DNA of 64,000 bases, from positions 163,906 to 227,905 of the forward strand of contig RXJR01000011.1 of assembly GCA_003963305.1 (NCBI GenBank), written 5' to 3'. Each line of letters starts with the position of its first letter. Position 1 is the first letter of the stretch. Position numbers and translations under genes: made by a program. A model generated the notes under the pieces. It did not search any database, was not told the origin of the DNA, and was given only the letters and a program-made list of their open reading frames with translations. Below, piece by piece: positions 17,685 to 25,980 of this stretch. This stretch comes from Candidatus Melainabacteria bacterium. Lineage in GTDB: Bacteria > Cyanobacteriota > Vampirovibrionia > Obscuribacterales > Obscuribacteraceae.

Positions 17685-20558
17685 ATGCTCAAAGAGTACA
17701 ACCGAAAGCGTGACTTTAAAAAGACGCCAGAACCCAGCGGTAAAGCACCCGCTCAGGCGGACGGCGCTCTCAAATTTGTTATACAGAAGCATGCCGCACG
17801 GCGACTCCACTATGATTTTCGCCTCGAGATAGACGGGGTCTTAGTATCCTGGGCGGTACCAAAAGGTCCAGCACTCGATCCCGCCGAAAAGCGACTGGCT
17901 GTGCAGACAGAAGACCACCCCATGGATTACGGCAGCTTCGAAGGTATCATCCCGAAAGGCCAGTACGGCGGCGGGGAAGTGATTGTCTGGGATAGTGGCA
18001 CATACACACCAGATGAAGGCGGCATCCTGTCATGGAACGATAGAGAAGAAGCCCAAGAACGCATGCGTGAAGGTCTTAAGAAAGGAAAAATTTCCATCTT
18101 CCTGGAAGGCTCGAAGTTACAAGGCTCCTGGACACTGGTCAAGATCAAAAAGACGGAAAAGGAGTGGCTTTTGATCAAGCACTCCGATGCATTTGTCCGA
18201 ACAGACAAAGATCCAACCGAAGAGGAAGAATCTGTGCTGACTGGACGCACACTGGCAGATGTGAAGGCGGGGAAAAAAGGAAAGTCCATCAAGGCACCCA
18301 GGGTTGAGATAGGCAAAGCAAAACGCTTTCCCCGCACCATAAAGCCTATGACGGCAAGTCTTGCCGAAAGACCATTCAGCAAAGCGGGCTGGGTTTTCGA
18401 ACCAAAAATGGATGGCATCAGGGCAATCGCATTTATCGAAAACGGACAGGTGACACTTAAATCCAGAAACGACCTTGATTTAACATCGCAGTTTCCGGCG
18501 ATCGCAGCGAGCCTTAGCAAGTATCCGGGAGATCTGATTTTGGACGGCGAGATAGTCGCTCTAAATGAAAAGGGTCGTCCATCCTTCCAACATCTGCAAC
18601 AACGCGGCAAACCAACCAAGACGAAATCAGGCGGCAGCGCGCCGATCATTTACTACCTGTTTGACGTCATCCACTGCCAGGGGCGCAGCCTCGAAGACGA
18701 ACCTCTATCTGAGAGACGCAGAATTCTTGTCGAACAAATCAGACCAACTCACGACATCCGCATCATCGAACAATTCCCAACAGAGGGAGAGTCAGCCTAT
18801 GAAGCTTGTGTCGCCAATGAGCTCGAAGGCGTAGTAGGCAAGCGCATCGACAGCACATATGAAGTGGGGCATCGATCAAAAAACTGGCTCAAGATCAAAT
18901 CAACTGCCAGCGCAGAATTCTTGATTTGCGGATACACCGAGGGCACCGGAGCGCGAAATCACACATTCGGTTCTCTTATTCTTGGTACTCACGACGAGCA
19001 GGGCAAGCTCGTCTATGTAGGCGGCGTAGGAACGGGCTTTGACGACAAGAAACTAAAAGCACTGATGAAACTGATGAAGCCACTCGTGGTCACCAGGTGC
19101 CCATTCAGCAAAAAGCCGCCGGGTAAACTGAACCCAACCTGGGTAAAACCAGAATTAATTGCCGAAATAAAATTCGCCGAATGGACTCAAGATAAAATCC
19201 TCCGCGCTCCAGTATTCCTGCGCCTCAGAGAGGACATTGAGCAAGACGAAGTCAAATCAACACCGATGGTACAGATTAGCGATTTGAAGGCAGTCAAGTC
19301 GACAAAAGGCACCATCAAGAATGATCAAATTGACGAGAAGAACGAGCGCTCCACTTCTAAAACTGCAACCGGGGCAGGCTACAGCAAGAAGCAATCAAAG
19401 CATGCGAAGCAACTGGAGAACAGCGAGGAGGATTCCATGACCGCGGAAATTCTAGAGCAGCTAGACACGGACGGGGAAAAACTCGAGCTGGAAGTGGAAG
19501 GAAACAAGATTGCCTTCTCCAATCTGAACAAGGTTTTCTGGCCGGCGACTCCGGATATGGAAGCCGTAACGAAACGCGATTATGCTAAATATCTGACCAG
19601 AGTAGCACCATATTTGCTACCACATCTGCGCGACCGGCTCATTACAATGGTGCGGTTCCCCAACGGCATCGGTCAGGGTAAGTTCTATCAGAAGCATTGG
19701 GAGCACAAGCTGCCACCATTTGTAGAAACAGTCAGACACTTCACAGAACACGCGGGAGTAGATCAAGATTTTCTCGTCTGCAACAATCTGTCGACCCTGC
19801 TGTGGCTGGCGCAGATTGCAGATTTAGAACTGCATACATCGCACACACGCAACAATCCACAGCCCGAAGGCTCGACACTTCCACGAAAGTATACGGGCGA
19901 TGCAGAGACCCTGGAAGCATCTCTGATGAACTACCCGGATTACATGGTCATCGATCTCGACCCATACACCTACAGTGGCAAGGAAAAGAAGGGAGAAGAG
20001 CCCGAGCTGCACGAAAAAGGCTTTAAGCAAGCATGTCAGGTTGCTCTCTGGGTGAAGGAGCTGCTCGACAGCCTTAAAATCGCTGCCTTCATCAAAACCT
20101 CGGGCCGAACCGGGCTCCACATCTATGTGCCAATTGTAAGAACTATTGACTATCCAACAGTGCGGATGCTCGCCGAGATTATCGGCAAACAGGTAATGAA
20201 ACAGCACCCTGAAGATGTGACGATGGATTGGGCGATTGTCAAACGCACAGGCAAAGTTTTCTTCGATCACAACATGAATGCGCGCAGCAAAACACTGGGG
20301 TCAATTTACTCGCCACGAATTGCCCCGGAAGCGACTATTTCGACACCAATCGAATGGAGTGAATTAGGCCACGTATACCCGCACGACTTTACGATGCGCA
20401 CTGTACCAGAGCGCTTGAAAGAAAAAGGCGATCTCTGGGCCGATATTCTAGATCACAAAAATGACCTGGAGAAAATCCTGATCAACACCGATAAGGCACC
20501 ATCTGCCATGGAAACACAAGTGGCAGCCAAGAAACGCAAACGCAAGTCAGCTGGTTAA
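17685..20558 (+). CDS. ligD: multifunctional DNA ligase D (PE-LIG-POL)
   Basis: A 957-residue non-homologous end-joining enzyme with all three catalytic domains in the order PE-LIG-POL, as in Pseudomonas (mycobacteria have POL first). The 3'-phosphoesterase (about 25-190) shows KHAARRLHYDFRLE and QTEDHPMDYGSFEG. The ATP ligase (about 215-525) has motif I EPKMDGIRA, motif III YYLFDVIH and motif IV LEGVVGKRID. A Lys/Ser/Thr-rich linker of about 90 residues follows. The AEP-type polymerase/primase (about 610-935) has VIDLDP with its DxD metal site, KTSGRTGLHIYVPI and a later Asp in the DWAIVKR region. GAGGAG is 6 bases before the ATG. Ku, the usual partner, is not in the window. Confidence 0.95.
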   Translation: MLKEYNRKRDFKKTPEPSGKAPAQADGALKFVIQKHAARRLHYDFRLEIDGVLVSWAVPKGPALDPAEKRLAVQTEDHPMDYGSFEGIIPKGQYGGGEVIVWDSGTYTPDEGGILSWNDREEAQERMREGLKKGKISIFLEGSKLQGSWTLVKIKKTEKEWLLIKHSDAFVRTDKDPTEEEESVLTGRTLADVKAGKKGKSIKAPRVEIGKAKRFPRTIKPMTASLAERPFSKAGWVFEPKMDGIRAIAFIENGQVTLKSRNDLDLTSQFPAIAASLSKYPGDLILDGEIVALNEKGRPSFQHLQQRGKPTKTKSGGSAPIIYYLFDVIHCQGRSLEDEPLSERRRILVEQIRPTHDIRIIEQFPTEGESAYEACVANELEGVVGKRIDSTYEVGHRSKNWLKIKSTASAEFLICGYTEGTGARNHTFGSLILGTHDEQGKLVYVGGVGTGFDDKKLKALMKLMKPLVVTRCPFSKKPPGKLNPTWVKPELIAEIKFAEWTQDKILRAPVFLRLREDIEQDEVKSTPMVQISDLKAVKSTKGTIKNDQIDEKNERSTSKTATGAGYSKKQSKHAKQLENSEEDSMTAEILEQLDTDGEKLELEVEGNKIAFSNLNKVFWPATPDMEAVTKRDYAKYLTRVAPYLLPHLRDRLITMVRFPNGIGQGKFYQKHWEHKLPPFVETVRHFTEHAGVDQDFLVCNNLSTLLWLAQIADLELHTSHTRNNPQPEGSTLPRKYTGDAETLEASLMNYPDYMVIDLDPYTYSGKEKKGEEPELHEKGFKQACQVALWVKELLDSLKIAAFIKTSGRTGLHIYVPIVRTIDYPTVRMLAEIIGKQVMKQHPEDVTMDWAIVKRTGKVFFDHNMNARSKTLGSIYSPRIAPEATISTPIEWSELGHVYPHDFTMRTVPERLKEKGDLWADILDHKNDLEKILINTDKAPSAMETQVAAKKRKRKSAG

Positions 20559-20577
20559 GACTGTTTGGATACTCAGA

Positions 20578-20677
20578 ATTCGTCAGATCGCAGGATTCGT
20601 CAGATCGCAGGATTCGTCAGATCGCAGGATTCGTCAGATCGCAGGATTCGTCAGATCGCAGGATTCGTCAGGTCAGG
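20578..20677. repeat. tandem 17 bp repeat, about 5.9 copies
   Basis: Five exact copies of ATTCGTCAGATCGCAGG (20578-20662) plus a shortened sixth (20663-20677). It lies between the convergent ligD and CPBP-fusion genes. The unit length is not a multiple of three and it lies outside both coding regions. Spacing is continuous, so it is a minisatellite and not a CRISPR. Confidence 0.9.
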
Positions 20678-20688
20678 ATTGATCAGAT

Positions 20689-22656
20689 TTAGGATTTGAC
20701 AGCCGTCTCAGTTTTGTTCCCTGCACCGGGCCCGAAGACCAGATAACTACCGACAATTGCGCTGACTACAGCCGCTCCAAGTGTTGCCGGGGTGTTCCAT
20801 CTTGATTCCGGAACCGATGTGGCGATGATTGCAAGAGCATTGTGCGAAGCGTGGAAGAGCATAGAAGGAAATATCGAGCCGCCGCGAAAGACCATTAGTG
20901 TCAGAATGATTCCAAGAAAAGTGGTCGGCAAAAGCCGATAGCCACTCAAATGAAAAAATCCGAACAAAACTCCGACCAGAATGCAACATCCAACGGTATT
21001 GAACCTGCGTCTCAGCAAACCAAAGATCGCCCCACGAAAGAGCACTTCTTCACAAATACCAGGCATCACAGCCATGGCAAAAAGAATCATCCACATGGGC
21101 TGATCTCTGGTACTCATCATGTCAGTCAAAGCTTTAGCAAAGGTTTCCGACATCGGTAAAACGCTACTTTGCAGATTCACCAGTACTTCCGTGAGAAGCA
21201 CCGTTCCTGGTGCCATTAGCGGAGCGCCCAAGAGATCTCGCCAACGCGGCTTGTTAAAACTGAATACCTCTTTGAACGGCAACCTGAGCCAGGCTACCAG
21301 CGCAAACGACGGCAGACAAATAACAAACAGTTGAGTCATTATCATGCCGTAAACTTTGTCTAGAACCTGTGCGATCTGACCGATATAGAACATGGCGATA
21401 AAAGTACAGGCATACAAAATGGCTACAATTCGGTCGTAATCTTTCCGGCGTGCGGGCGAGACCTGAATTTTGAAAAGAGTTTCCTCCTTGCTCAAAAGAT
21501 CAATTGCAATGCGGCTCACATACAGTCCGTAGCAACTCGAGCTGACAAAAGTAACGAGAACGGCAGTCCAATTGATTTCACCACGCAAAATTTCGGTCAT
21601 ACAAACACAGACATTCGAAACCGGCACAATATAAATGGCAGCCGGCAGGTGCTTTACAGGAAACAGCGACACTGCCGACAAAAACATTGCCGCCATCAGG
21701 TACGGAATGCTGTAACCCTGCCCTTGCTGAAAGTTACGAGCATAAGCTGAAATCCACACACCAATTGAACCGAAGAGCAAAATAAGCGGAAAAGCAAGTG
21801 GAACAGTCAAAAATATATTTGTTGGAGAAAGAGAGAGAACAAAAGCGCCCGAGCCATCTTCAATTTTGCTCAAGCTCGTACTGAGCATGAGAATCAGACT
21901 CGTTAGCAGCAAGACAACTGTGACGAGTCCGATTGAAAAAACGACGAGAAGTTTTCCGTAAACGATACTCTCACGCCGAATTGCAGACACCAGCAGCACA
22001 GGCAGCGTGCCACGCTCTCGCTCGCCGGTGATCAAATCGATGGCGGGAAATAACGTTCCTGTCAAAATCAAAAGCACAAGCGTCAAAGGCAGGGTCAAGC
22101 TCAACCAGGCGCCAGTTCGCCTGGACGGATCTTCGACGTTGACGGAATTGAAGTGCAACCGTTTCAACCAGGGTGTTTCAATGCCTGCATCCGTCATTCT
22201 CTTTTCAGAGATCTGCAAACGCATTTCTCTAAGCAAATTGCAAACGCGAAGAAACGCACCATTGCTATCTTTCAGTTCATCAACCTGAACTGTGATCGCA
22301 GGTGTTGCACTGGCTTTGACATAAGGCGTCGTAATATCACACGGCACATTCACAACCACTTCTGTTTTGCCGCTCTTAAGCATTTCCGTGGAATCGGATG
22401 CTTCGTCCAACAGTCTTATCTGCTTGTCTCTAGCAAACTGCTCCTTGACCCAGGCAGCACCTGGTCCCGTAACAATCACACGTGCCACACCGGCGTCATT
22501 CTTAGCGCGTCTTTCAACCATGATTTTCGACGCAACAACGAGGCTGACGGGATAAAGAATCAACGGCACCAGAATGCCGACGCACAAAGTACGCCAGTCT
22601 CTGACTGTTTCCTTAAACTCCTTGCGGAAGACTGTAAAAATTTCAGACGAATTCAC
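20689..22656 (-). CDS. ABC-2 permease fused to a CPBP intramembrane protease
   Basis: A 655-residue fusion. The N-terminal part (about 1-400) is a NatB/ABC-2 type permease: one helix near residue 25-45 after VFRKEFKETVRDWRT, a large extracytoplasmic loop, and then a bundle of helices with LITGERERGTLPVLLVS. The C-terminal part (about 410-650) is a CPBP (CAAX protease/bacteriocin-processing) domain with all three motifs: EEVLFRG (EExxxR), FGFFHLS (FxxxH) and HASHNAL (HxxxN). Such fusions are known with Na+/drug-type ABC exporters. The GTG start overlaps the end of the ATPase gene by 14 bp, so translation is coupled. It is the last gene of a three-gene operon. Substrate unknown; the protease may process or protect against an exported peptide. 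Confidence 0.9.
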   Translation of the reverse strand: MNSSEIFTVFRKEFKETVRDWRTLCVGILVPLILYPVSLVVASKIMVERRAKNDAGVARVIVTGPGAAWVKEQFARDKQIRLLDEASDSTEMLKSGKTEVVVNVPCDITTPYVKASATPAITVQVDELKDSNGAFLRVCNLLREMRLQISEKRMTDAGIETPWLKRLHFNSVNVEDPSRRTGAWLSLTLPLTLVLLILTGTLFPAIDLITGERERGTLPVLLVSAIRRESIVYGKLLVVFSIGLVTVVLLLTSLILMLSTSLSKIEDGSGAFVLSLSPTNIFLTVPLAFPLILLFGSIGVWISAYARNFQQGQGYSIPYLMAAMFLSAVSLFPVKHLPAAIYIVPVSNVCVCMTEILRGEINWTAVLVTFVSSSCYGLYVSRIAIDLLSKEETLFKIQVSPARRKDYDRIVAILYACTFIAMFYIGQIAQVLDKVYGMIMTQLFVICLPSFALVAWLRLPFKEVFSFNKPRWRDLLGAPLMAPGTVLLTEVLVNLQSSVLPMSETFAKALTDMMSTRDQPMWMILFAMAVMPGICEEVLFRGAIFGLLRRRFNTVGCCILVGVLFGFFHLSGYRLLPTTFLGIILTLMVFRGGSIFPSMLFHASHNALAIIATSVPESRWNTPATLGAAVVSAIVGSYLVFGPGAGNKTETAVKS

Positions 22657-23395
22657 TGCCGGCGTCCTGAACTATTGCGAGAAATATGTCTTCCAAATAA
22701 TGCTTGCCGGTTTTCTCACGGAGCTCATCGAGACGCCCGAGTGCAAAAATCTTGCCCTTATAAACAATGGCGATGCGGTCACATAACTTTTCAGCTTCAC
22801 TCATAATGTGCGTCGACAGCAGAACACATTTTCCACTTTCTTTACAGCCTTGAATAAACTGATGCATCGATTGAATGGCCAGCACATCCAGTCCACTTGT
22901 AGGTTCATCCAGAACCACAACTGGCGGATCGTGAACTACGGCTCTTGCGATCGAGACCTTTTGTTTCATGCCGGTTGAGAGCTTCTCGCAGCGTGTATCT
23001 GCAAACGATTCGATGTGAAGCATTTTGATCACCTGGTCAACCCGGCTATTAACAGCTTGCGCGGGATATTTACTGAGCTGGGCAAAGTAAACCAGTATCT
23101 CTCTCGGGGTCAGACGTTCATACAGTCCCGACTCAGCAGAAAGAAAACCGAGACAACGACGCACCTCTGTTGGTGCTTCCGCGGCATCAAAACCCTCTAC
23201 TTTCACTGTGCCGGAATCTGGTGTCAGAATTGTGCCGATCATCCGCATCGTTGTAGTTTTACCAGCGCCGTTTGGACCTAAAAGACCAAGAATTTCTCCG
23301 TGATCACAGGAGAAGCTGATGTCATCAACGGCTGCGAAGTCGCCGCGCTTTGGATCGTAAAAATGCTTCGTCAGATGGCTCACTTCTACAGTCAT
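22643..23395 (-). CDS. ABC transporter ATP-binding protein, NatA-like
   Basis: A 250-residue ATPase. Walker A is GPNGAGKTTT, the signature is LSTGMKQKVSIARA, Walker B is PVVVLDEPTSG and the switch His is in LLSTHIMSE. The sequence style (MRMIGTILTPDSGTV, LGFLSAESGLYERLTPREIL) is that of the NatA/DrrA/YhaQ branch, which works with ABC-2 permeases. It overlaps both neighbours (4 bp with the upstream permease and 14 bp with the downstream one), so the three proteins are made together and probably form one exporter with two different permease subunits. Confidence 0.95.
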   Translation of the reverse strand: MTVEVSHLTKHFYDPKRGDFAAVDDISFSCDHGEILGLLGPNGAGKTTTMRMIGTILTPDSGTVKVEGFDAAEAPTEVRRCLGFLSAESGLYERLTPREILVYFAQLSKYPAQAVNSRVDQVIKMLHIESFADTRCEKLSTGMKQKVSIARAVVHDPPVVVLDEPTSGLDVLAIQSMHQFIQGCKESGKCVLLSTHIMSEAEKLCDRIAIVYKGKIFALGRLDELREKTGKHYLEDIFLAIVQDAGSEFV

Positions 23396-24774
23396 GCTGT
23401 TTTCACCGTTTCGCCCTTCTTTTTTCTTCCACCCTCAACCTGAGTTTCAAAGTTACGACGTACAAAAAAGAGAATTAGAACTACAATTAGCCATGGTTCG
23501 AGAATTGCAATCGCAGCGGGGAGTATCGCCGGATTGTCAAATTTCCGCATGATCAAGAGATTGGCAATCGGAATCAGTGCTGTTTTTATGTTGAATTGAA
23601 TACCTGGGATCATCGCAATCGTGGGCAGTGCCATCAGAAAGATCATGGGCAGGCTGACCAGCATTTGTGCAGATTTTATAGTCTTCCCGTAGCCGGCGAC
23701 GCACAAGTAGATAGCCGATAGCAATGCACCGGTACTGCAGAAAAATGCCACCATCAACAGTACTTCCGGAAGGGTCGGGATCTGTATCATCTGTCTAATT
23801 CGATGAACCATGATCGCACCCATTGTCAGGTAATAACTGCCGGTAGTGATTGTCAGATGCTGAAAATCGCTTACCACCTGAGTCAGACTAAATGAATGAC
23901 CGAGCATACTGCCAAACAAAAAGAGAACAAACAGACCCAGACAAAACAGATTGAATGCTGCCCCGCCGATACAGATGGCAGCCACGGTGACAAATTTCGC
24001 GACAATTACAACCAGTCGATCGATAGGCAGCAGAAGCGTTGTAAGAAATGTTTTCTTCTCATGCTCTTCCGCCATCATACAAACGCTTGCTGGTCCACCA
24101 ATTACTGTCATCATTAAAATCGTGAAGGTGACAAGCAATGCCACCAACTTATCCAGCAATTCCTTGACTTCGCCATCTGTCGGTCCTGCCGTTTTAGGCT
24201 TCTTTAAACCCTTACGTTCGACAGTGAACACATTGAGAATATCGGTCGAAAGTCCCTTCTCCTGCAGCTTTGCCTTTAATCCTTTGAATCGAGCTTCGCG
24301 GATTTCCGTTTCAATCATCTCGGCAACCGTCCCTAGATGACTCGACGTCTCGTGAGCTTGAATCGAAATCTCATTCGTAGCGGCATCGACTTGTACTACT
24401 GCAATGGCGTTCCGTTTCAGTTCAGCTAATTTTGGAGAGTCTGTCGCAACCAAACTTGCATCGCGCGAACGCTCATCAACCGCCGAACTGCCTGGCAAAG
24501 AACCGGCAGATGAAGCATTGTCTTCAATGACAGTAAAGTGCTTCTTCAGCCGCAGTCCTTCGGCTATTGCGGCTGAAAGCGGTGAGACACCTTTGACATA
24601 CACGACATCTCTGTTTTTCTCTTGCATGCTGGCGTACCAGAGCGATGCTTCATTCACAAAAACAGCCGACAATGGATAAAGCACTAGCGGCAGCAAGAAC
24701 GCATAGATCAATACATCCGGGTCACGGGCGCAACAGGTCAATTCTTTGCGTAAAACCAACCAGAAGTTATTCAT
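23392..24774 (-). CDS. ABC-2 type permease, NatB-like
   Basis: A 460-residue permease. It has a helix at about 22-42 after LRKELTCCARDPDV, a long extracytoplasmic loop (about 45-215) with charged and Ser-rich stretches, and five to six helices from about 218 to 440 (for example LLVTFTILMMTVIGGPAS, FVTVAAICIGGAAFNLF). EEHEKKTFLTTLLLPI matches the E-x-E-x2-T-x3-L-L motif of NatB-type permeases. It is the first gene of the operon, with the ATPase and the CPBP-fused permease downstream. No clear ribosome binding site precedes the ATG. The substrate (Na+, lipid, peptide or drug) cannot be told from sequence. Confidence 0.9.
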   Translation of the reverse strand: MNNFWLVLRKELTCCARDPDVLIYAFLLPLVLYPLSAVFVNEASLWYASMQEKNRDVVYVKGVSPLSAAIAEGLRLKKHFTVIEDNASSAGSLPGSSAVDERSRDASLVATDSPKLAELKRNAIAVVQVDAATNEISIQAHETSSHLGTVAEMIETEIREARFKGLKAKLQEKGLSTDILNVFTVERKGLKKPKTAGPTDGEVKELLDKLVALLVTFTILMMTVIGGPASVCMMAEEHEKKTFLTTLLLPIDRLVVIVAKFVTVAAICIGGAAFNLFCLGLFVLFLFGSMLGHSFSLTQVVSDFQHLTITTGSYYLTMGAIMVHRIRQMIQIPTLPEVLLMVAFFCSTGALLSAIYLCVAGYGKTIKSAQMLVSLPMIFLMALPTIAMIPGIQFNIKTALIPIANLLIMRKFDNPAILPAAIAILEPWLIVVLILFFVRRNFETQVEGGRKKKGETVKTA

Positions 24775-24825
24775 TGATTTCGAGGATCACGATAGTAAAC
24801 GGACGAAAGCTTTGAGCAAAATTCG

Positions 24826-25935
24826 TTAATAGCGTGCCCTATAATCGAAAGTTTTGATTGCATCCGCCAAACCTTGCGCCAAACCAACCTTTCGAAGATG
24901 CTCGAAAGATACAGTCTGCACTATATCAAAATGGGCCCCATTAGCCACCAGATTATTGTCGATCTCGGCTAGAAATTGTTGACCCATGAAATCTCGTCCA
25001 CCAATCTGAAAGAAAACAACAGTCAGCTCACGTGGGTCCTGAATCATGTTGCTCGCATGAATCAAAACATCTTTGACCATCTGCACCTGCTCCCGAGGAT
25101 GGGGCACTCCGTCAGTGATCACGGCGATCAAGCGCGGTTTAGCGCCATCACTGCGACTGTTCATCAAATAGTCGTTAAGTCTGTCAGCCAGGGGTTCAGC
25201 AAGCCTGGTGTTAAGAGCAAGCGGCGTGCGCGCGAATAAGGTTGTAATCTGCTGTGGACTCTGATGCTCATACACAACAAAATTGCGATTGAAAGAGGTG
25301 AGCGTTATTCCCTGCCCTGCAAAGGGAGCCAATTGGCGGGCCAGGTCAACAGACTGAGCACCGCACCAGCCCCATCGAGACATCAATCCGGGGCAATCGG
25401 GTCGGCGCATAGACATTGACGCATCAACGATCAACTCCACATCATACCGAGAGAGCACGCGAGCAGTTTCAGAAACCTTAGCCGCAAACATCTGCTCCTG
25501 ATTTTGCTCAACGAAGTCTGACAGGCGCTCAGCATTCATCTGGAAGGGCGTTTTCGATTGCAACGCAGTATCAGGCCGCGGCAGCCTCAGTTTAAGGTCG
25601 ATTGACCCAGATTGAACGCCTGCCTGAGCGGATGAGTTGTCTTGTTCAGCGCCCGTTAACACCTTAGAAAACCCAGCCTGACCATACAGCAGCTTACCTT
25701 TTCCCGGACTATTGTCTGTCGGCTGAGCAGGGTCCGAGACCGGAGACGGAGCGGAGACCGGAGAGGGAGCGGAGACCGGAGAGGGAGCAGAGTTTGCCCG
25801 GCGAAAAGACGGTGCAGGCATCGGAGTCTGTGCATTAACAGGCTGAATTAAAAAGCTGTCGCATTTGAATGCTAAAAAAACGGCGCAAAAGAGAAGCGAC
25901 AGCAAGGAAAAAGCGGCTGTGGATTTCGTACTCAT
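24826..25935 (-). CDS. secreted von Willebrand factor A domain protein
   Basis: About 369 residues from ATG at 25933-25935 (MSTKSTAAFSLLSLLFC, a signal peptide). An in-frame GTG at 25975-25977, 3 bp after the methylase stop, would add 14 residues and has no better ribosome binding site. After a Pro/Ser-rich linker that contains three APSPVS repeats comes a VWA domain (about 165-365) with MIDAS motif DASMSM, a Thr in LTSFN and Asp in AVITDGVPH. VWA domains bind metal-dependent ligands and act in assembly or adhesion. It could be transcribed with the methylase gene just upstream, but a secreted protein and a DNA methylase are unlikely partners. Confidence 0.85.
   Translation of the reverse strand: MSTKSTAAFSLLSLLFCAVFLAFKCDSFLIQPVNAQTPMPAPSFRRANSAPSPVSAPSPVSAPSPVSDPAQPTDNSPGKGKLLYGQAGFSKVLTGAEQDNSSAQAGVQSGSIDLKLRLPRPDTALQSKTPFQMNAERLSDFVEQNQEQMFAAKVSETARVLSRYDVELIVDASMSMRRPDCPGLMSRWGWCGAQSVDLARQLAPFAGQGITLTSFNRNFVVYEHQSPQQITTLFARTPLALNTRLAEPLADRLNDYLMNSRSDGAKPRLIAVITDGVPHPREQVQMVKDVLIHASNMIQDPRELTVVFFQIGGRDFMGQQFLAEIDNNLVANGAHFDIVQTVSFEHLRKVGLAQGLADAIKTFDYRARY
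25736..25789 (-). repeat. three 18 bp tandem repeats in the VWA gene linker
   Basis: Three adjacent 18 bp units (25736-25753, 25754-25771, 25772-25789), differing at one or two bases, encode the repeated hexapeptide A-P-S-P-V-S in the linker between signal peptide and VWA domain. It looks like a recent slippage expansion and probably lengthens a flexible spacer. Confidence 0.8.
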
Positions 25936-25980
25936 ACATCTATAAACGTCGAATCCGACCAAAAAGTTCAAAACCACAGA

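Noticed and set aside
17927..18649. 240-codon minus-strand frame opposite ligD
   Set aside because: It lies wholly inside the conserved PE and ligase coding region and has no family features; a shadow frame.
20578..20677. CRISPR-like appearance of the 17 bp repeats
   Set aside because: Units are contiguous with no spacers and far too short, and no cas gene is present, so it is a minisatellite.
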